Shown piece by piece: positions 8,229 through 19,474 of a stretch of 64,000 bases of DNA. How positions within the stretch are numbered: position 1 is the stretch's first letter; each line of letters begins with the position of its first letter. This stretch comes from Streptomyces spirodelae (lineage in GTDB: Bacteria > Actinomycetota > Actinomycetes > Streptomycetales > Streptomycetaceae), in the NCBI RefSeq assembly GCF_017676385.1, contig NZ_JAFFZN010000021.1, forward strand, positions 1 through 64,000, read 5' to 3'. The notes beneath the pieces were generated by a model. It worked only from the letters and a program-made list of their open reading frames with translations, ran no database searches and had not been told where the DNA came from. The translations under genes were made by a program, and so were the position numbers.

Positions 8229-9800
8229 GTGACTGACATTCATGAAACGGCCGACGGTGGTGACACGCCGGGGGACATAGCGGCGGGGAGCGCTGGGGGG
8301 ACGGCGGGGAGAGCAGTGGAGAAGCCGGGGGAAACGGCGGAGAAGCCGGGGAAAGCACCGGAGAGAGCCGAGACGGCCGAGACGGCGGGGGAAGCGGCGG
8401 CGGGGAGGACGGGACAGGCGGCCGCCGGGCCGCGCGGGGAGGGCGTTCCCGGTGGGCTGCTCGCAGGACGCACGGCGCCCGGCGGGATCGATCTGCCGGC
8501 CACGCGGCGGCGGGTGCAGCTGGCCCTGGTGGTCAGCCAGATCCTCGGCGGCCTCGGGGTCTCCACGGCGGTGGCGCTGGCCGCCGTACTGGCCGAGGAG
8601 GTGGGCGGCTCGGAGGCCGTGGCCGGTCTGGCGTCCACGTCCTCCGTCATCGGCACGGCGCTGCTGTCGCTGCCGTTCGCTGCGCTGATGGCGCGGCGCG
8701 GGCGACGCGTCGGACTGACCTCCGCCTACGCGGTGGCCGCCGTCGGCGGGCTCGTCGTGGTGACCGGAGCCGCGATGCGCAACTTTCCGCTGCTGCTGGT
8801 GGGCATGGCCGCCTTCGGCGCCAGCAACACCGCCAACCTCCAGGCGCGCTTCGCCGCAGCCGACCTCGCAGAGCCGCTGCACCGGGCACGCGCCATCTCG
8901 ACCGTGGTGTGGGCGACCACCATCGGCGCCGTGCTGGGTCCGAACATCGCGGCACCCGCGGGCAAGAGCGTGTCCGGCCTCGGCATACCGGAGGCGGCGG
9001 GGCCGTTCCTGTGGGGCACTGCCGTCTTCCTGGCGGCCGGCGCCGTGCTCCATCTGCTGCTGCGGCCCGACCCGCTGCTGACTGCCCGCGCGCTGGCACG
9101 CACGGAGGCACCGCGAGCTGCGGAGGAGGCCGTCACCGGCGCGGAGGCCGTCGTCGGCGCGGAGGGAGCAGCGCGAGAAGAGCACGGGCGGAGCGCGCAT
9201 CAGAGCTCCGACAGTGAGCGCTCGCTGCGGGCCGGGATACGCGCTGTGGCCGCCTCGGCGCCCGCCCGCGTCGCCCTCGCCTCGATAGCCGGCTCGCACA
9301 CGGTGATGGTCTCCGTCATGGTGATGACCCCCGTCGACCTGGGCGGACACGGCGCGGGCGTGGAACTGATCGGCCTGGTCATCAGCGGGCACATCACCGG
9401 GATGTACGCCTTCTCGCCCGTGATGGGCTGGCTCGCCGACCGGATCGGCCGGTTCAGCGTGATCCTGATCGGCGTGGCGCTGCTGGGGTGCGCCACGGCA
9501 CTGGCCGGGACGGCGGACGGGAACCACGTACAGTCCGCCGTGGGACTGTTCTTGCTGGGGCTCGGCTGGTCGGCAGGACTGGTCTCCGGCTCCGCGCTGC
9601 TGACCGACTCGGTCCCACAGCAGGCCCGCGCCGCTGTGCAGGGCTTTTCCGACCTGATCATGAACTCGGCCGCGGGCGTCGGCGGCGCCCTCTCCGGCCT
9701 CGTCGTCGCGCAGGCGGGCTACGGCTGGCTCAACCTGCTCGCCGCCGCGCTGCTGGTGCCGGTGGCCGCGGTGACGGTGGCCGTCGCCGCCCGGCGCTGA
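8229..9800 (+). CDS. MFS transporter with long hydrophilic N-terminus
   Basis: A major facilitator superfamily transporter of 523 residues with about twelve predicted membrane segments. The MFS A-loop motif appears as LMARRGRRVG after the second segment and as GWLADRIGRF after the eighth. The first 90 residues or so are hydrophilic and repetitive (VEKPGETAEKPGKAPERAE), and a second charged loop of about 40 residues sits between the two halves. The start GTG at 8229 lacks a clear ribosome binding site, so the true start may lie within the repetitive part, and the extension could be non-coding. The substrate cannot be told; a drug or metabolite exporter is likely. Confidence 0.85.
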   Translation: MTDIHETADGGDTPGDIAAGSAGGTAGRAVEKPGETAEKPGKAPERAETAETAGEAAAGRTGQAAAGPRGEGVPGGLLAGRTAPGGIDLPATRRRVQLALVVSQILGGLGVSTAVALAAVLAEEVGGSEAVAGLASTSSVIGTALLSLPFAALMARRGRRVGLTSAYAVAAVGGLVVVTGAAMRNFPLLLVGMAAFGASNTANLQARFAAADLAEPLHRARAISTVVWATTIGAVLGPNIAAPAGKSVSGLGIPEAAGPFLWGTAVFLAAGAVLHLLLRPDPLLTARALARTEAPRAAEEAVTGAEAVVGAEGAAREEHGRSAHQSSDSERSLRAGIRAVAASAPARVALASIAGSHTVMVSVMVMTPVDLGGHGAGVELIGLVISGHITGMYAFSPVMGWLADRIGRFSVILIGVALLGCATALAGTADGNHVQSAVGLFLLGLGWSAGLVSGSALLTDSVPQQARAAVQGFSDLIMNSAAGVGGALSGLVVAQAGYGWLNLLAAALLVPVAAVTVAVAARR

Positions 9801-9809
9801 GCCGCCACC

Positions 9810-9837
9810 GTCTCTCCCCGCCGCGGCGGGGAGAGAC
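9810..9837. terminator. Convergent terminator after the MFS gene
   Basis: A perfect 28-base inverted repeat (GTCTCTCCCCGCCG followed directly by its complement) forms a hairpin of about 12 bp between the convergent MFS (ends 9800) and PIG-L (ends 9883) genes. There is no T tract, as is usual in streptomycetes. Confidence 0.8.
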
Positions 9838-9882
9838 CCGCGGGGCACCACGTCCGGAGGCGGGCAGCGGACGCCAAGGAGG

Positions 9883-10665
9883 TCAGCGGGCGTGGAGTTC
9901 GAAGGCGACCGAGCGGCGGCCGCCGTTCAGGTGAACGTAGCGGTCCAGACCGCCGAAGACGACGGAGCGCGCGTACTCCTCGGGGTCCTGGTCGGTGAGC
10001 GCCTCGATGTAGGCCCGGTGCTCCAGCAGTGAGGCGAGCCCTTTGCGAGCCGCCTCCTCCCCCACCTGCACGGCGTGCGTCACGGCCGGTGCGGCTGCGA
10101 CGGCGACCCACCGCACCCCGCCCCAGGGCAGGACGCCGTCGCTCTCCAGCTGGTCGCTGAAGATCCAGCGATTGCCCGCGTCCCCCACGGCGTCGAGGAC
10201 GGAACGGCCCAGTGCCCGGTGGTCGGGGGTGTTCCATGGGCTGCCGGGGCCGCTGCCCCAGGTGTCGTAGTGGTTGATAGTGAGCACAAGTTCGGGCCGG
10301 TGCCGGCGGATCGCCGCCGCGATGTCCCTGCGCAGCGCCGGGCCCTCCGCCAGGACGCCGTCGCGGTGGTCGAGGAACTCGACCTCGGAGACCCCCACGA
10401 CCCGCGCGCTGGCGCGCTGTTCGGCCTCACGGACGCGGGCGGCCTCGGCGGGGTCCATGGTGTCGATGCCTGCCTCGCCCCGGGTGGCGAGCACATAGAC
10501 GACATCCTTGCCCCGCGCCGTCCACTCGGCGACCGCGGCGGCAGCGCCGTACTCCAGATCGTCCGGGTGTGCGACCACCGCCAGCGCCCTGGTCCAGTCC
10601 TCCGGCATCTCTGCCAACTGCGACACCGCGCCGTGCTCTTCCGTGCTCTGCGCCGTGGCCGTCAT
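9883..10665 (-). CDS. PIG-L family deacetylase
   Basis: A 260-residue zinc-dependent N-deacetylase of the PIG-L/LmbE family, which removes acetyl groups from GlcNAc-type substrates and includes the mycothiol enzymes MshB and Mca. The metal-binding motif AHPDD is at 32-36. The second half of the site includes the HxxH-type residues around TPDHRALG. No signal peptide is seen, so it acts in the cytosol. The start ATG at 10665 has GGGCGG upstream; the open frame runs 40 codons further, without family similarity. It is too far from canonical MshB/Mca for a firm substrate, and cannot be named beyond family. Confidence 0.9.
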   Translation of the reverse strand: MTATAQSTEEHGAVSQLAEMPEDWTRALAVVAHPDDLEYGAAAAVAEWTARGKDVVYVLATRGEAGIDTMDPAEAARVREAEQRASARVVGVSEVEFLDHRDGVLAEGPALRRDIAAAIRRHRPELVLTINHYDTWGSGPGSPWNTPDHRALGRSVLDAVGDAGNRWIFSDQLESDGVLPWGGVRWVAVAAAPAVTHAVQVGEEAARKGLASLLEHRAYIEALTDQDPEEYARSVVFGGLDRYVHLNGGRRSVAFELHAR

Positions 10666-10812
10666 CCCGTTCCGCCCTTCGTGCGTATGCGCCCCGGTGG
10701 CGCTGGTCAACGATGCAACACCCGTGCTGCGGCGAACTGTTCCCACAGCACCGTTCAGCGTTCCAGCCCGGCAGTCCCGCCGCACGTCAGCACGCGTCCG
10801 GCGCGACGCCAG

Positions 10813-10880
10813 GCCGGCTCTCTGCGCCGAGCCGACTCCCTGCGCCAGGACGGCTCCCTGCGCCAGGACGGCTCAGTGCC
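10813..10880. repeat. 18-bp tandem repeat, 3 full copies and a partial one
   Basis: Three consecutive 18-base units (10813-10830, 10831-10848, 10849-10866), differing by a few bases from GACGGCTCCCTGCGCCAG, are followed by a broken fourth unit. The array runs into the stop codon of the decayed PemK/MazF-like gene, so it sits at the 3' edge of that remnant. Confidence 0.85.
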
Positions 10881-11133
10881 ACCCGTACACCTGCTGCAGG
10901 CGGTGCACCACGGCGTTGAAGCGTGCGCGGTCCAGGGCGCACGCCTCGCGCCGCATACCGCTCGTAGGGCACCCAGGTCCATACGATCTCTCCCGGGTCC
11001 GGCTCACCGTCCGGGTCGGGCGCGTACCTCGTCCGCACGGGACCGACCGAGCGGGAATCGAGCTCGACCGTCGCCGTCGCCCCGCCCCTGCCGGGAAAGC
11101 TCTCGTCCCGCTGGCCCCACTGGCCGACTGTCC
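10873..11133 (-). pseudogene. Decayed PemK/MazF-like toxin-family gene with internal deletion
   Basis: Two pieces of one protein are readable on the minus strand in different frames. The upstream piece reads ESFPGRGGATATVELDSRSV and continues VGPVRTRYAPDPDGEPDPG then EIVWTWVPYE, ending near 10955. Straight after it, in another frame, comes MRREACALDRARFNAVVHRL up to the stop at 10873. From memory, intact streptomycete homologues of this PemK/MazF-like family join these two segments through about 80-100 residues, including GKDRPV and the RNase core. A deletion with frameshift therefore seems to have removed the catalytic middle. No start codon remains in frame between the upstream TAG near 11150 and the GTG at 11038. 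Confidence 0.7.
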
Positions 11134-11302
11134 CACTCTTGAGCTCAAGCTATCGGCCAGTGCGCAGCGTTGGTCCGCGGGGCCCGGCAGAGCCGTTGGA
11201 GCGGGCGGCCGGCGGCCCGGAGACACCGACGGCGCCGCACTCGGGGAGCGCGGCGCCGTGCGACAGAGGGGCGGCCGGCCGACGGGCGGCCGGCCGACGG
11301 TG

Positions 11303-12085
11303 TCACCCGTACGGGTTGTTGCGGGGGTCGGCGGGAGCGCCGCCCTGCTGGCCCGGGTTGCCGTAGTACGGACCCGGCTGCTGGGGCGGGGCCGCCGGCG
11401 CGCCGGGGGCCTGCGGGTTGCCGTAGGGCTGGCCGGGCTGCGGCTGCTGCTGGGGCTGCTGGTAGCCGCCGGGGGCCTGCGGCTGGGCGTACGGCTGCCC
11501 CTGGGGCTGACCCTGCGGAGGCTGCGGCTGACCCTGCGGAGGCTGCGGCTGGCCCTGCTGGGGCTGGGCCGCGTAGCCCTGCGGGGGCTGGGCCGCGTAG
11601 CCCTGCGGGGGCTGGGCCGCCGGGGCGTACCCCTGCTGCGGCGCGTACCCCTGGGGGGCGCCCTGCGCACCCGGCGCGCCCCCCACGACGGCGAGCAGCT
11701 CCTCCAGCTCGTTGCGCCACATGCGGTGGACGTTGATGCGCACCGGCTTGGCCTCGCCGGGCAGCGCCATGTAGTAGAAGCTCCACAGCGGGTTGAGCTG
11801 GATCTCGCCGAAGACGGAGCGCGCCTGGTCGCGCGGGATCGCGTGCACGATTTCCTTCGGCCGCTGCGAGAAGCGGGACATCCGCTGCACCAACAGGGCC
11901 TGCTCGGTGACCGTGATGAAGTAGTACTTGATCAGAAACTGGCCGATCAGACCGAGGAAACCGACACTCAGCCACGGTGTCGGCCCCGCTACGGCTCCGA
12001 CCGAGACCAGCGGCCGGTCTCCGGGCGCCTGTTGTGCAATGGCCTCGGCCACCTGCTTCTTCATCGTCGCCTTACGAAAGGCCAT
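11303..12085 (-). CDS. Membrane-associated protein with Gln/Pro/Gly-rich repetitive tail
   Basis: A 260-residue protein of unknown function found in streptomycetes. Residues 1-130 form an ordered part with one hydrophobic segment (PWLSVGFLGLIGQFLIKYYF, about 37-56) and a conserved block around RFSQRPKEIVHAIPRDQ, which recalls proteins that sense or read a membrane potential or lipid but supports no assignment. Residues 130-260 are low complexity: repeats of PQGYA and QGQPQPP-type units rich in Gln, Pro, Gly and Tyr. The ATG at 12085 has AGGAG seven bases upstream. The tail looks intrinsically disordered and could drive self-association. Confidence 0.8.
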   Translation of the reverse strand: MAFRKATMKKQVAEAIAQQAPGDRPLVSVGAVAGPTPWLSVGFLGLIGQFLIKYYFITVTEQALLVQRMSRFSQRPKEIVHAIPRDQARSVFGEIQLNPLWSFYYMALPGEAKPVRINVHRMWRNELEELLAVVGGAPGAQGAPQGYAPQQGYAPAAQPPQGYAAQPPQGYAAQPQQGQPQPPQGQPQPPQGQPQGQPYAQPQAPGGYQQPQQQPQPGQPYGNPQAPGAPAAPPQQPGPYYGNPGQQGGAPADPRNNPYG

Positions 12086-12398
12086 CGGACCGCTCCTCGC
12101 TCCGTTCGCCGTGCTGTACGGCGCTTTCTCTGCGTTCGGCGCAGGGTACTCGCCACAGGTGACACAGCGCCCGGCTGGGGCGACCGGCCGACGGCATCTG
12201 ACGGGCATGAGCCAAGAATCGGGCCGGGACAGGTCAAAGAGCGGTCATCAGCAGGCAATCTCCGCCCACTCGCCGCGGCCTCACCTTCCGGACTGCGCAC
12301 AGGAGTTGGCCGGAGTCCACGCCCGGGCGACCGAACCGCACACGGATACGCGCGGCAAGGCCGTGATGACGGTCACATCGGCGGTCGCACCCGTCCGG
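12086..12398. other. Intergenic stretch, nothing recognised
   Basis: A 313-base gap between the start of the Q/P-rich membrane protein and the end of the LysR gene (both minus strand). I see no gene with family similarity, no strong hairpin and no clear promoter. It should hold the promoter of the membrane protein. Confidence 0.5.
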
Positions 12399-13292
12399 TC
12401 ACGCACCCACCACCTCAGCGGCCGCCCGCAGACAGGCGCGGACGAGCGGCCGGGCGTCGTCCGCGCGGCGGGCGACCGCCAGACGGCTCGGCGTCAGTCC
12501 CAGCACGCGGCGGGTGACCACTCCCCCGCGCATCAGCAGCGGCGCGTTGCCCTCCGCCAGCAAGCACACCCCCTGGTCGCCGACAAGGGCCTCATAGGTC
12601 TCCTCCGAACTGCTGACCTCGGCGCCGATCACCGGTTCCCGGCCACCGCGTGCCTCGATGGCCAGCCAGTAGTCGCGCAGCGGGCCGGCGCTCCTGGGCA
12701 GCGCCAGGAACGGCTCCTCCAGCAGGTCGGCGAAGTCGACAGCCGGGCGTCCGGCCAGCGGGTGGGTCTCGGGAAGCGCCACCAGCCGCGGCTCGCTCGC
12801 CACCACGGTCCAGCGGTAGCGCTCCGGTTCGGGCAGCGGCAGCCAGACGAAGGCCACGTCGCCGGTGCCGTCCGCCAGCCCCGCGGTCGAGTCCTCCCAG
12901 CCGAACTGCCGTATGGTCAGCACGGCTTCGGGGTGTGCGGCGGTGACGCGCGACCGGATGGCGGGCAGCAGGCCGCCCCGTCCGGGGCTGCTGCTCATCC
13001 CGACCACCAAGTCGGCCCGCTGCGCCGCCCTGACGGCCTCGACCGCCTCCCAGCCCGTCTGCCACTCGGCCAGCACCCGCCGGGCGTGCGGCAGCAACTC
13101 TGCCCCCGCACGCGTCAGTGCCACCCCTCGCCGGCCCCGCTCGAACAGGGTCACGCCCAGCGTCCGCTCCAGCGTGCGGACTTGTTTGCTCAGCGCGGGC
13201 TGAGAGACGAACAGGCGCTCGGCGGCGCGGGTGAAGTGCAGCTCCTCCGCCACCGCGACGAAGTACCGCAGGTCCCGACCGTGCACATCCAT
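12399..13292 (-). CDS. LysR family transcriptional regulator
   Basis: A 297-residue LysR-type regulator: N-terminal winged helix-turn-helix (LRYFVAVAEELHFTRAAERL, then FVSQPALSKQVRTLE) and a C-terminal effector-binding domain of the periplasmic-binding fold. The start ATG at 13292 is embedded in a T-N11-A palindrome (13291-13305), the classical autoregulatory arrangement. It is divergent from the short-chain dehydrogenase at 13389, which is its likely target gene. The effector is unknown. Confidence 0.95.
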   Translation of the reverse strand: MDVHGRDLRYFVAVAEELHFTRAAERLFVSQPALSKQVRTLERTLGVTLFERGRRGVALTRAGAELLPHARRVLAEWQTGWEAVEAVRAAQRADLVVGMSSSPGRGGLLPAIRSRVTAAHPEAVLTIRQFGWEDSTAGLADGTGDVAFVWLPLPEPERYRWTVVASEPRLVALPETHPLAGRPAVDFADLLEEPFLALPRSAGPLRDYWLAIEARGGREPVIGAEVSSSEETYEALVGDQGVCLLAEGNAPLLMRGGVVTRRVLGLTPSRLAVARRADDARPLVRACLRAAAEVVGA

Positions 13293-13305
13293 AACCGTTG
13301 GCTAT
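13291..13305. promoter_or_regulatory. LysR-type operator (T-N11-A palindrome)
   Basis: ATAACCGTTGGCTAT is a near-perfect dyad (ATA.CC...GG.TAT) with the T-N11-A core of LysR binding sites. It lies at the LysR start codon and about 85 bases before the divergent SDR gene, well placed to control both. Confidence 0.6.
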
Positions 13306-13388
13306 CACGAAAGGTCTTGGACGCGCGACGGAGTTGTCGAGGAGTCTCACAGGGCCGGGAACGGCAACAGGAACGGGACGGAGAACCG

Positions 13389-14213
13389 ATGAGCAGAGTA
13401 TGGCTGGTGACCGGCGCCAACAGCGGGTTCGGGCGGGCGATCACCGAGGCGGCCGTGGCCGCGGGGGACACCGTGGTGGCGGCCGTCCGCCGCACTTCCA
13501 CCCTCGACGACCTCGTCGCCGCACACCCCGACCAGGTGGACCCCGTCCAGCTGGACGTCACCGACAGCGAGCAGGCGGCGGCAGTCGCCGCCGACGCGAT
13601 CGCCCGGCACGGCCGGGTGGACGTGCTGGTCAACAACGCCGGACGCACCCACGTCGGCGCTCTGGAGGAGACCACCGAGGCCGAACTGCGCGCCCTGTTC
13701 GACGTGCACGTCTTCGGACCGGCCGCTCTCGTCCGCGCCGTCCTGCCGCACATGCGGGAGCGCAGGACGGGTGCCGTGGTGCAGCTCAGCAGCATGGGCG
13801 GCCAGCTGTCCTTCGCGGGGTTCGGGGCGTACAGCGCCACGAAGTTCGCACTGGAGGGGATGTCCGAGGCGCTGGCGGACGAAGTGGCGCCGTACGGCAT
13901 CAGGGTGCTGATCGTCGAGCCCGGCTCGTTCCGTACCGGCCTCTTCACGGCCGGCACGTCCAGCGCGGAGACGGGACCGTACGCGGACACCGTCGGGCCC
14001 ACCCGCCGCATGATCGAAGACAGCGACGGCAAGCAGCCCGGCGACCCGGCCAAGGCCGCGTCCGCCGTGCTCACCGCTCTCGCCGCCGAGCAGACCCCGC
14101 TGCGCCTCCCGCTGGGCGACGACGCTGTCGACGCCGTGCTCGGCCACCTGGACCGCGTCCGTAGCGAGATCGAACGCTGGGAGACGGTCGCCCGCGACAC
14201 GGCGGTCGAGTAG
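13389..14213 (+). CDS. Short-chain dehydrogenase/reductase (classical SDR)
   Basis: A 274-residue NAD(P)-dependent oxidoreductase. The cofactor motif TGANSGFG is at 8-15, NNAG in VLVNNAGRTH, and the catalytic YxxxK is Tyr148/Lys152 (AYSATKFALEGM) with the preceding Ser in QLSSMGGQ. The overall pattern (YGIRVLIVEPGSFRTGLF) matches SDRs that act on small alcohols or ketones. The start ATG at 13389 follows GGGACGGAGAACC. Divergent from, and probably controlled by, the LysR gene at 12399-13292. Substrate unknown. Confidence 0.93.
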   Translation: MSRVWLVTGANSGFGRAITEAAVAAGDTVVAAVRRTSTLDDLVAAHPDQVDPVQLDVTDSEQAAAVAADAIARHGRVDVLVNNAGRTHVGALEETTEAELRALFDVHVFGPAALVRAVLPHMRERRTGAVVQLSSMGGQLSFAGFGAYSATKFALEGMSEALADEVAPYGIRVLIVEPGSFRTGLFTAGTSSAETGPYADTVGPTRRMIEDSDGKQPGDPAKAASAVLTALAAEQTPLRLPLGDDAVDAVLGHLDRVRSEIERWETVARDTAVE

Positions 14214-14292
14214 CGCTCCTCCCGGAGCTGGACGCGGGGGCCCGGTGGTGCGGGCAGGCAGGTGCCGCGTCCCGCGCTCCGGGAAGCGCCGT

Positions 14293-15650
14293 TCACAGCT
14301 CACGGAGTCCGGTGAGGGCCTGCACCGGGTCGGGCGCCGCGCGGCCCTCGGGCCACCAGTCGAGGACTTCGGAATCGGAGGATGCAGGCCCGTCCGGCGC
14401 CGCCCGGTAGGGATACCAGCGGCCGTCCCGCCCGTAGCGGAGTTGGAGGGGGCGGGTGGCGTGGGTGAGGCGGTTGCGGTGGATGGTCATCGCGATGCCC
14501 AGGGCCGCCAGGGAGCTGCGCCCGCGGTCGAAGTCGCCCGCAGGCGGGTCCCAGGCGCCTTCCAGCACCGCGAGCCCGGCCGCACCGCCCTGCCGCCAGG
14601 CCGCAGCGGCCCGGGCCAGCTCCAGCGCGTCCCGGCCCGCCGACCGCGCCAGCGCCGCGAAGAGCGAGGAGAGGGTACGGCGTCCGGTCAGCTGCGGATG
14701 GGTGGCCGCGAGGCGGATGGTGTCGTGCCAGAGCGAGAGCTCGGCCAACGGGTCGCCGTCTCCGTCCGCCGTGGCCGACGCCGCCGCCAGAGCGCGCCGG
14801 GCCCGGTTGGCCGCGTCGGTCGCCAGGAAGGCGAGCGCGTCGGCGCTGGGCGCACCGGGCAGCTCCGGGAACGGGCCCGGCTCGCCCGCCGCCTCCGGCA
14901 GCGGCAGCGGCTCGGGCAGCGGGGGCCGCACGGTGTCGGCGAAGACCTGCCCGGCGGGCAGGGTGCTGCTCGACTGCCGCTGGGCGGGGAGGGAAAGGGC
15001 ACCGCCCTCACCACCGTCCCCGCCGCTCCGGCTGCCCGGGGAGGCGTGCTGCTGTACGGCCTCCCGGCGTGTGCTCCTGCGTGCGATGTCCTCCCGCAGT
15101 TCCTCCGCCGCCCGGCCCCGCATCAACAGCAGCGCCCAGGGATCGGCGTCGAGCAGACGGGCGGTCTCGTATCCGAGCGCCGCCGCGTGCTTGCAGGGAT
15201 GCCCCTGGTCCGGGCAGCTGCAGACCGGGACCAGCTCGTCCGCTTCCGGAAGGAGCCGCACGCCCGCCGACCCCGCCAGGGCCACCACGCTGTGCGGTAT
15301 GTCCCCGTCCAGCAGCGCCGCCGCGGCCGTGGGCCGGGCCGCGACCGCCGACAGAAAGGTGTCCCACTCCTCCTGGGACAGCACGGGCAGCCGCCATTCG
15401 GCGCGGTAGGGGCGGGCACGGCTGCCGTGCACGTACGCCGTGACGCGGCCGGGCCCCACCCGTACAGCGGCCACGCCCCAGGAGGTCCCGAGTTCTCCCC
15501 CAGAGGCCCCGGGGTCCGACTCCGCGTACGCGCGGCCTCGCTCCAGCCGGGCGGTGTCCCGTGCCGTGCCCTCCATCGCGCGCAGCCATGCACCGCCCAA
15601 GCTCCCGCCGGTGCTGCCCGGTGCTCTCGTCCAGGTCCGTCCGCGGCCGG

Positions 15651-15654
<4 letters not shown>
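14293..15654 (-). CDS. SWIM zinc finger protein coupled to SNF2 helicase
   Basis: A 453-residue protein with a SWIM zinc finger (Cys145, Cys147, Cys154, His156 in VCSCPDQGHPCKH), a fold expected to bind DNA or protein. The N-terminal RLERGRAYA and the region before the finger match the SWIM partner found beside bacterial SNF2 proteins. The C-terminal half is an Ala/Pro-rich helical region without recognised domains. The GTG start at 15654 overlaps the TGA of the SNF2 gene (GTGA), so the two are translated together and very probably work together on DNA. Confidence 0.88.
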
Positions 15655-18677
<3,023 letters not shown>

Positions 18678-18922
18678 CGCCGCACCGCTTCCCGCACACC
18701 TGACTGCAATCTCGCCGGCGAGTCTAGAAGCACCCACTGACAATCCCTCCGACGATCAAGGGGCCCGCTGGTCAGCCCATACTCAGCGGTGCAACCGGCC
18801 GAGCTCGGCCGGGACGGCACGGCAACGACGGCTCTCGGCGAGGGGCCGGGAGAACGCCGGCCGGTGACGGTCAGGGCGACGGCGGATGACAGCGGTCAGG
18901 AGGTGACGGCAGCCCGTAGCGG

Positions 18923-19318
18923 TCAGCCGAAGGTGATGCCGCCGTGGATGTCGCGGGCCTGGACGACGGGGCCGTGCACCTGCGCGTCCCCGGACACCGT
19001 GTTGTGGACCTCGGAGTGCTCGGCGCGCAGCGCGGGCGCGTGCCGTTCGGCCCATCCGCGCAGCAGTGCCGCGAACTCCTCGTCCGCCCGGGCCTGCTGA
19101 CCGAGCCAGCCGGTCAGGACGCGCACCTGCTCGCCGTCCGCCGGGTCGACGGCAGTCAGCTCTCCCGCGCCTGGCCGGCTGTCCGGACGTCGACCGCCCA
19201 CTCGCCTCACGAGTGACAGCAGGGACTCCCAGGCGGACTGCCCGGCAGCGCCGGCAGCACCGCCCGCGGCGGCCGTCGCGGCGGTGGAGACGAGAGTGAG
19301 GGCGGCGTCAACGTCCAT
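18923..19318 (-). CDS. Small protein with C-terminal RHIM-like amyloid signalling motif
   Basis: A 131-residue protein with no catalytic motif. Residues 5-35 are a hydrophobic Ala/Gly-rich stretch (LVSTAATAAAGGAAGAAG) that could be a membrane or helical segment. Residues 60-100 look helical and acidic. The last 27 residues (105-131) carry NTVSGDAQVHGPVVQARDIH then GGITFG. The G-x-VVQA-x-x-I-x-G pattern resembles the RHIM-like amyloid signalling motifs described at the ends of actinobacterial NLR and effector proteins. The start ATG at 19318 fits the coding pattern; no RBS is obvious and the gene may be leaderless. No partner NTPase is next to it; the neighbours are a SNF2 gene and an amidase. 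Confidence 0.75.
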   Translation of the reverse strand: MDVDAALTLVSTAATAAAGGAAGAAGQSAWESLLSLVRRVGGRRPDSRPGAGELTAVDPADGEQVRVLTGWLGQQARADEEFAALLRGWAERHAPALRAEHSEVHNTVSGDAQVHGPVVQARDIHGGITFG

Positions 19319-19474
19319 ACGGCATACGGTAGGTCGCCCACAGGCAGCACCGCCAGACCGCACCCGGTTGTACCGTTTCCACAGCACACATGACCTCGAA
19401 CGCGCGAGCGCGCGGCACGGCTCGGACAGCGGCGCTTGGTCGGTGCGGGGTTGGACGACGGGGGGGGAGACGGG

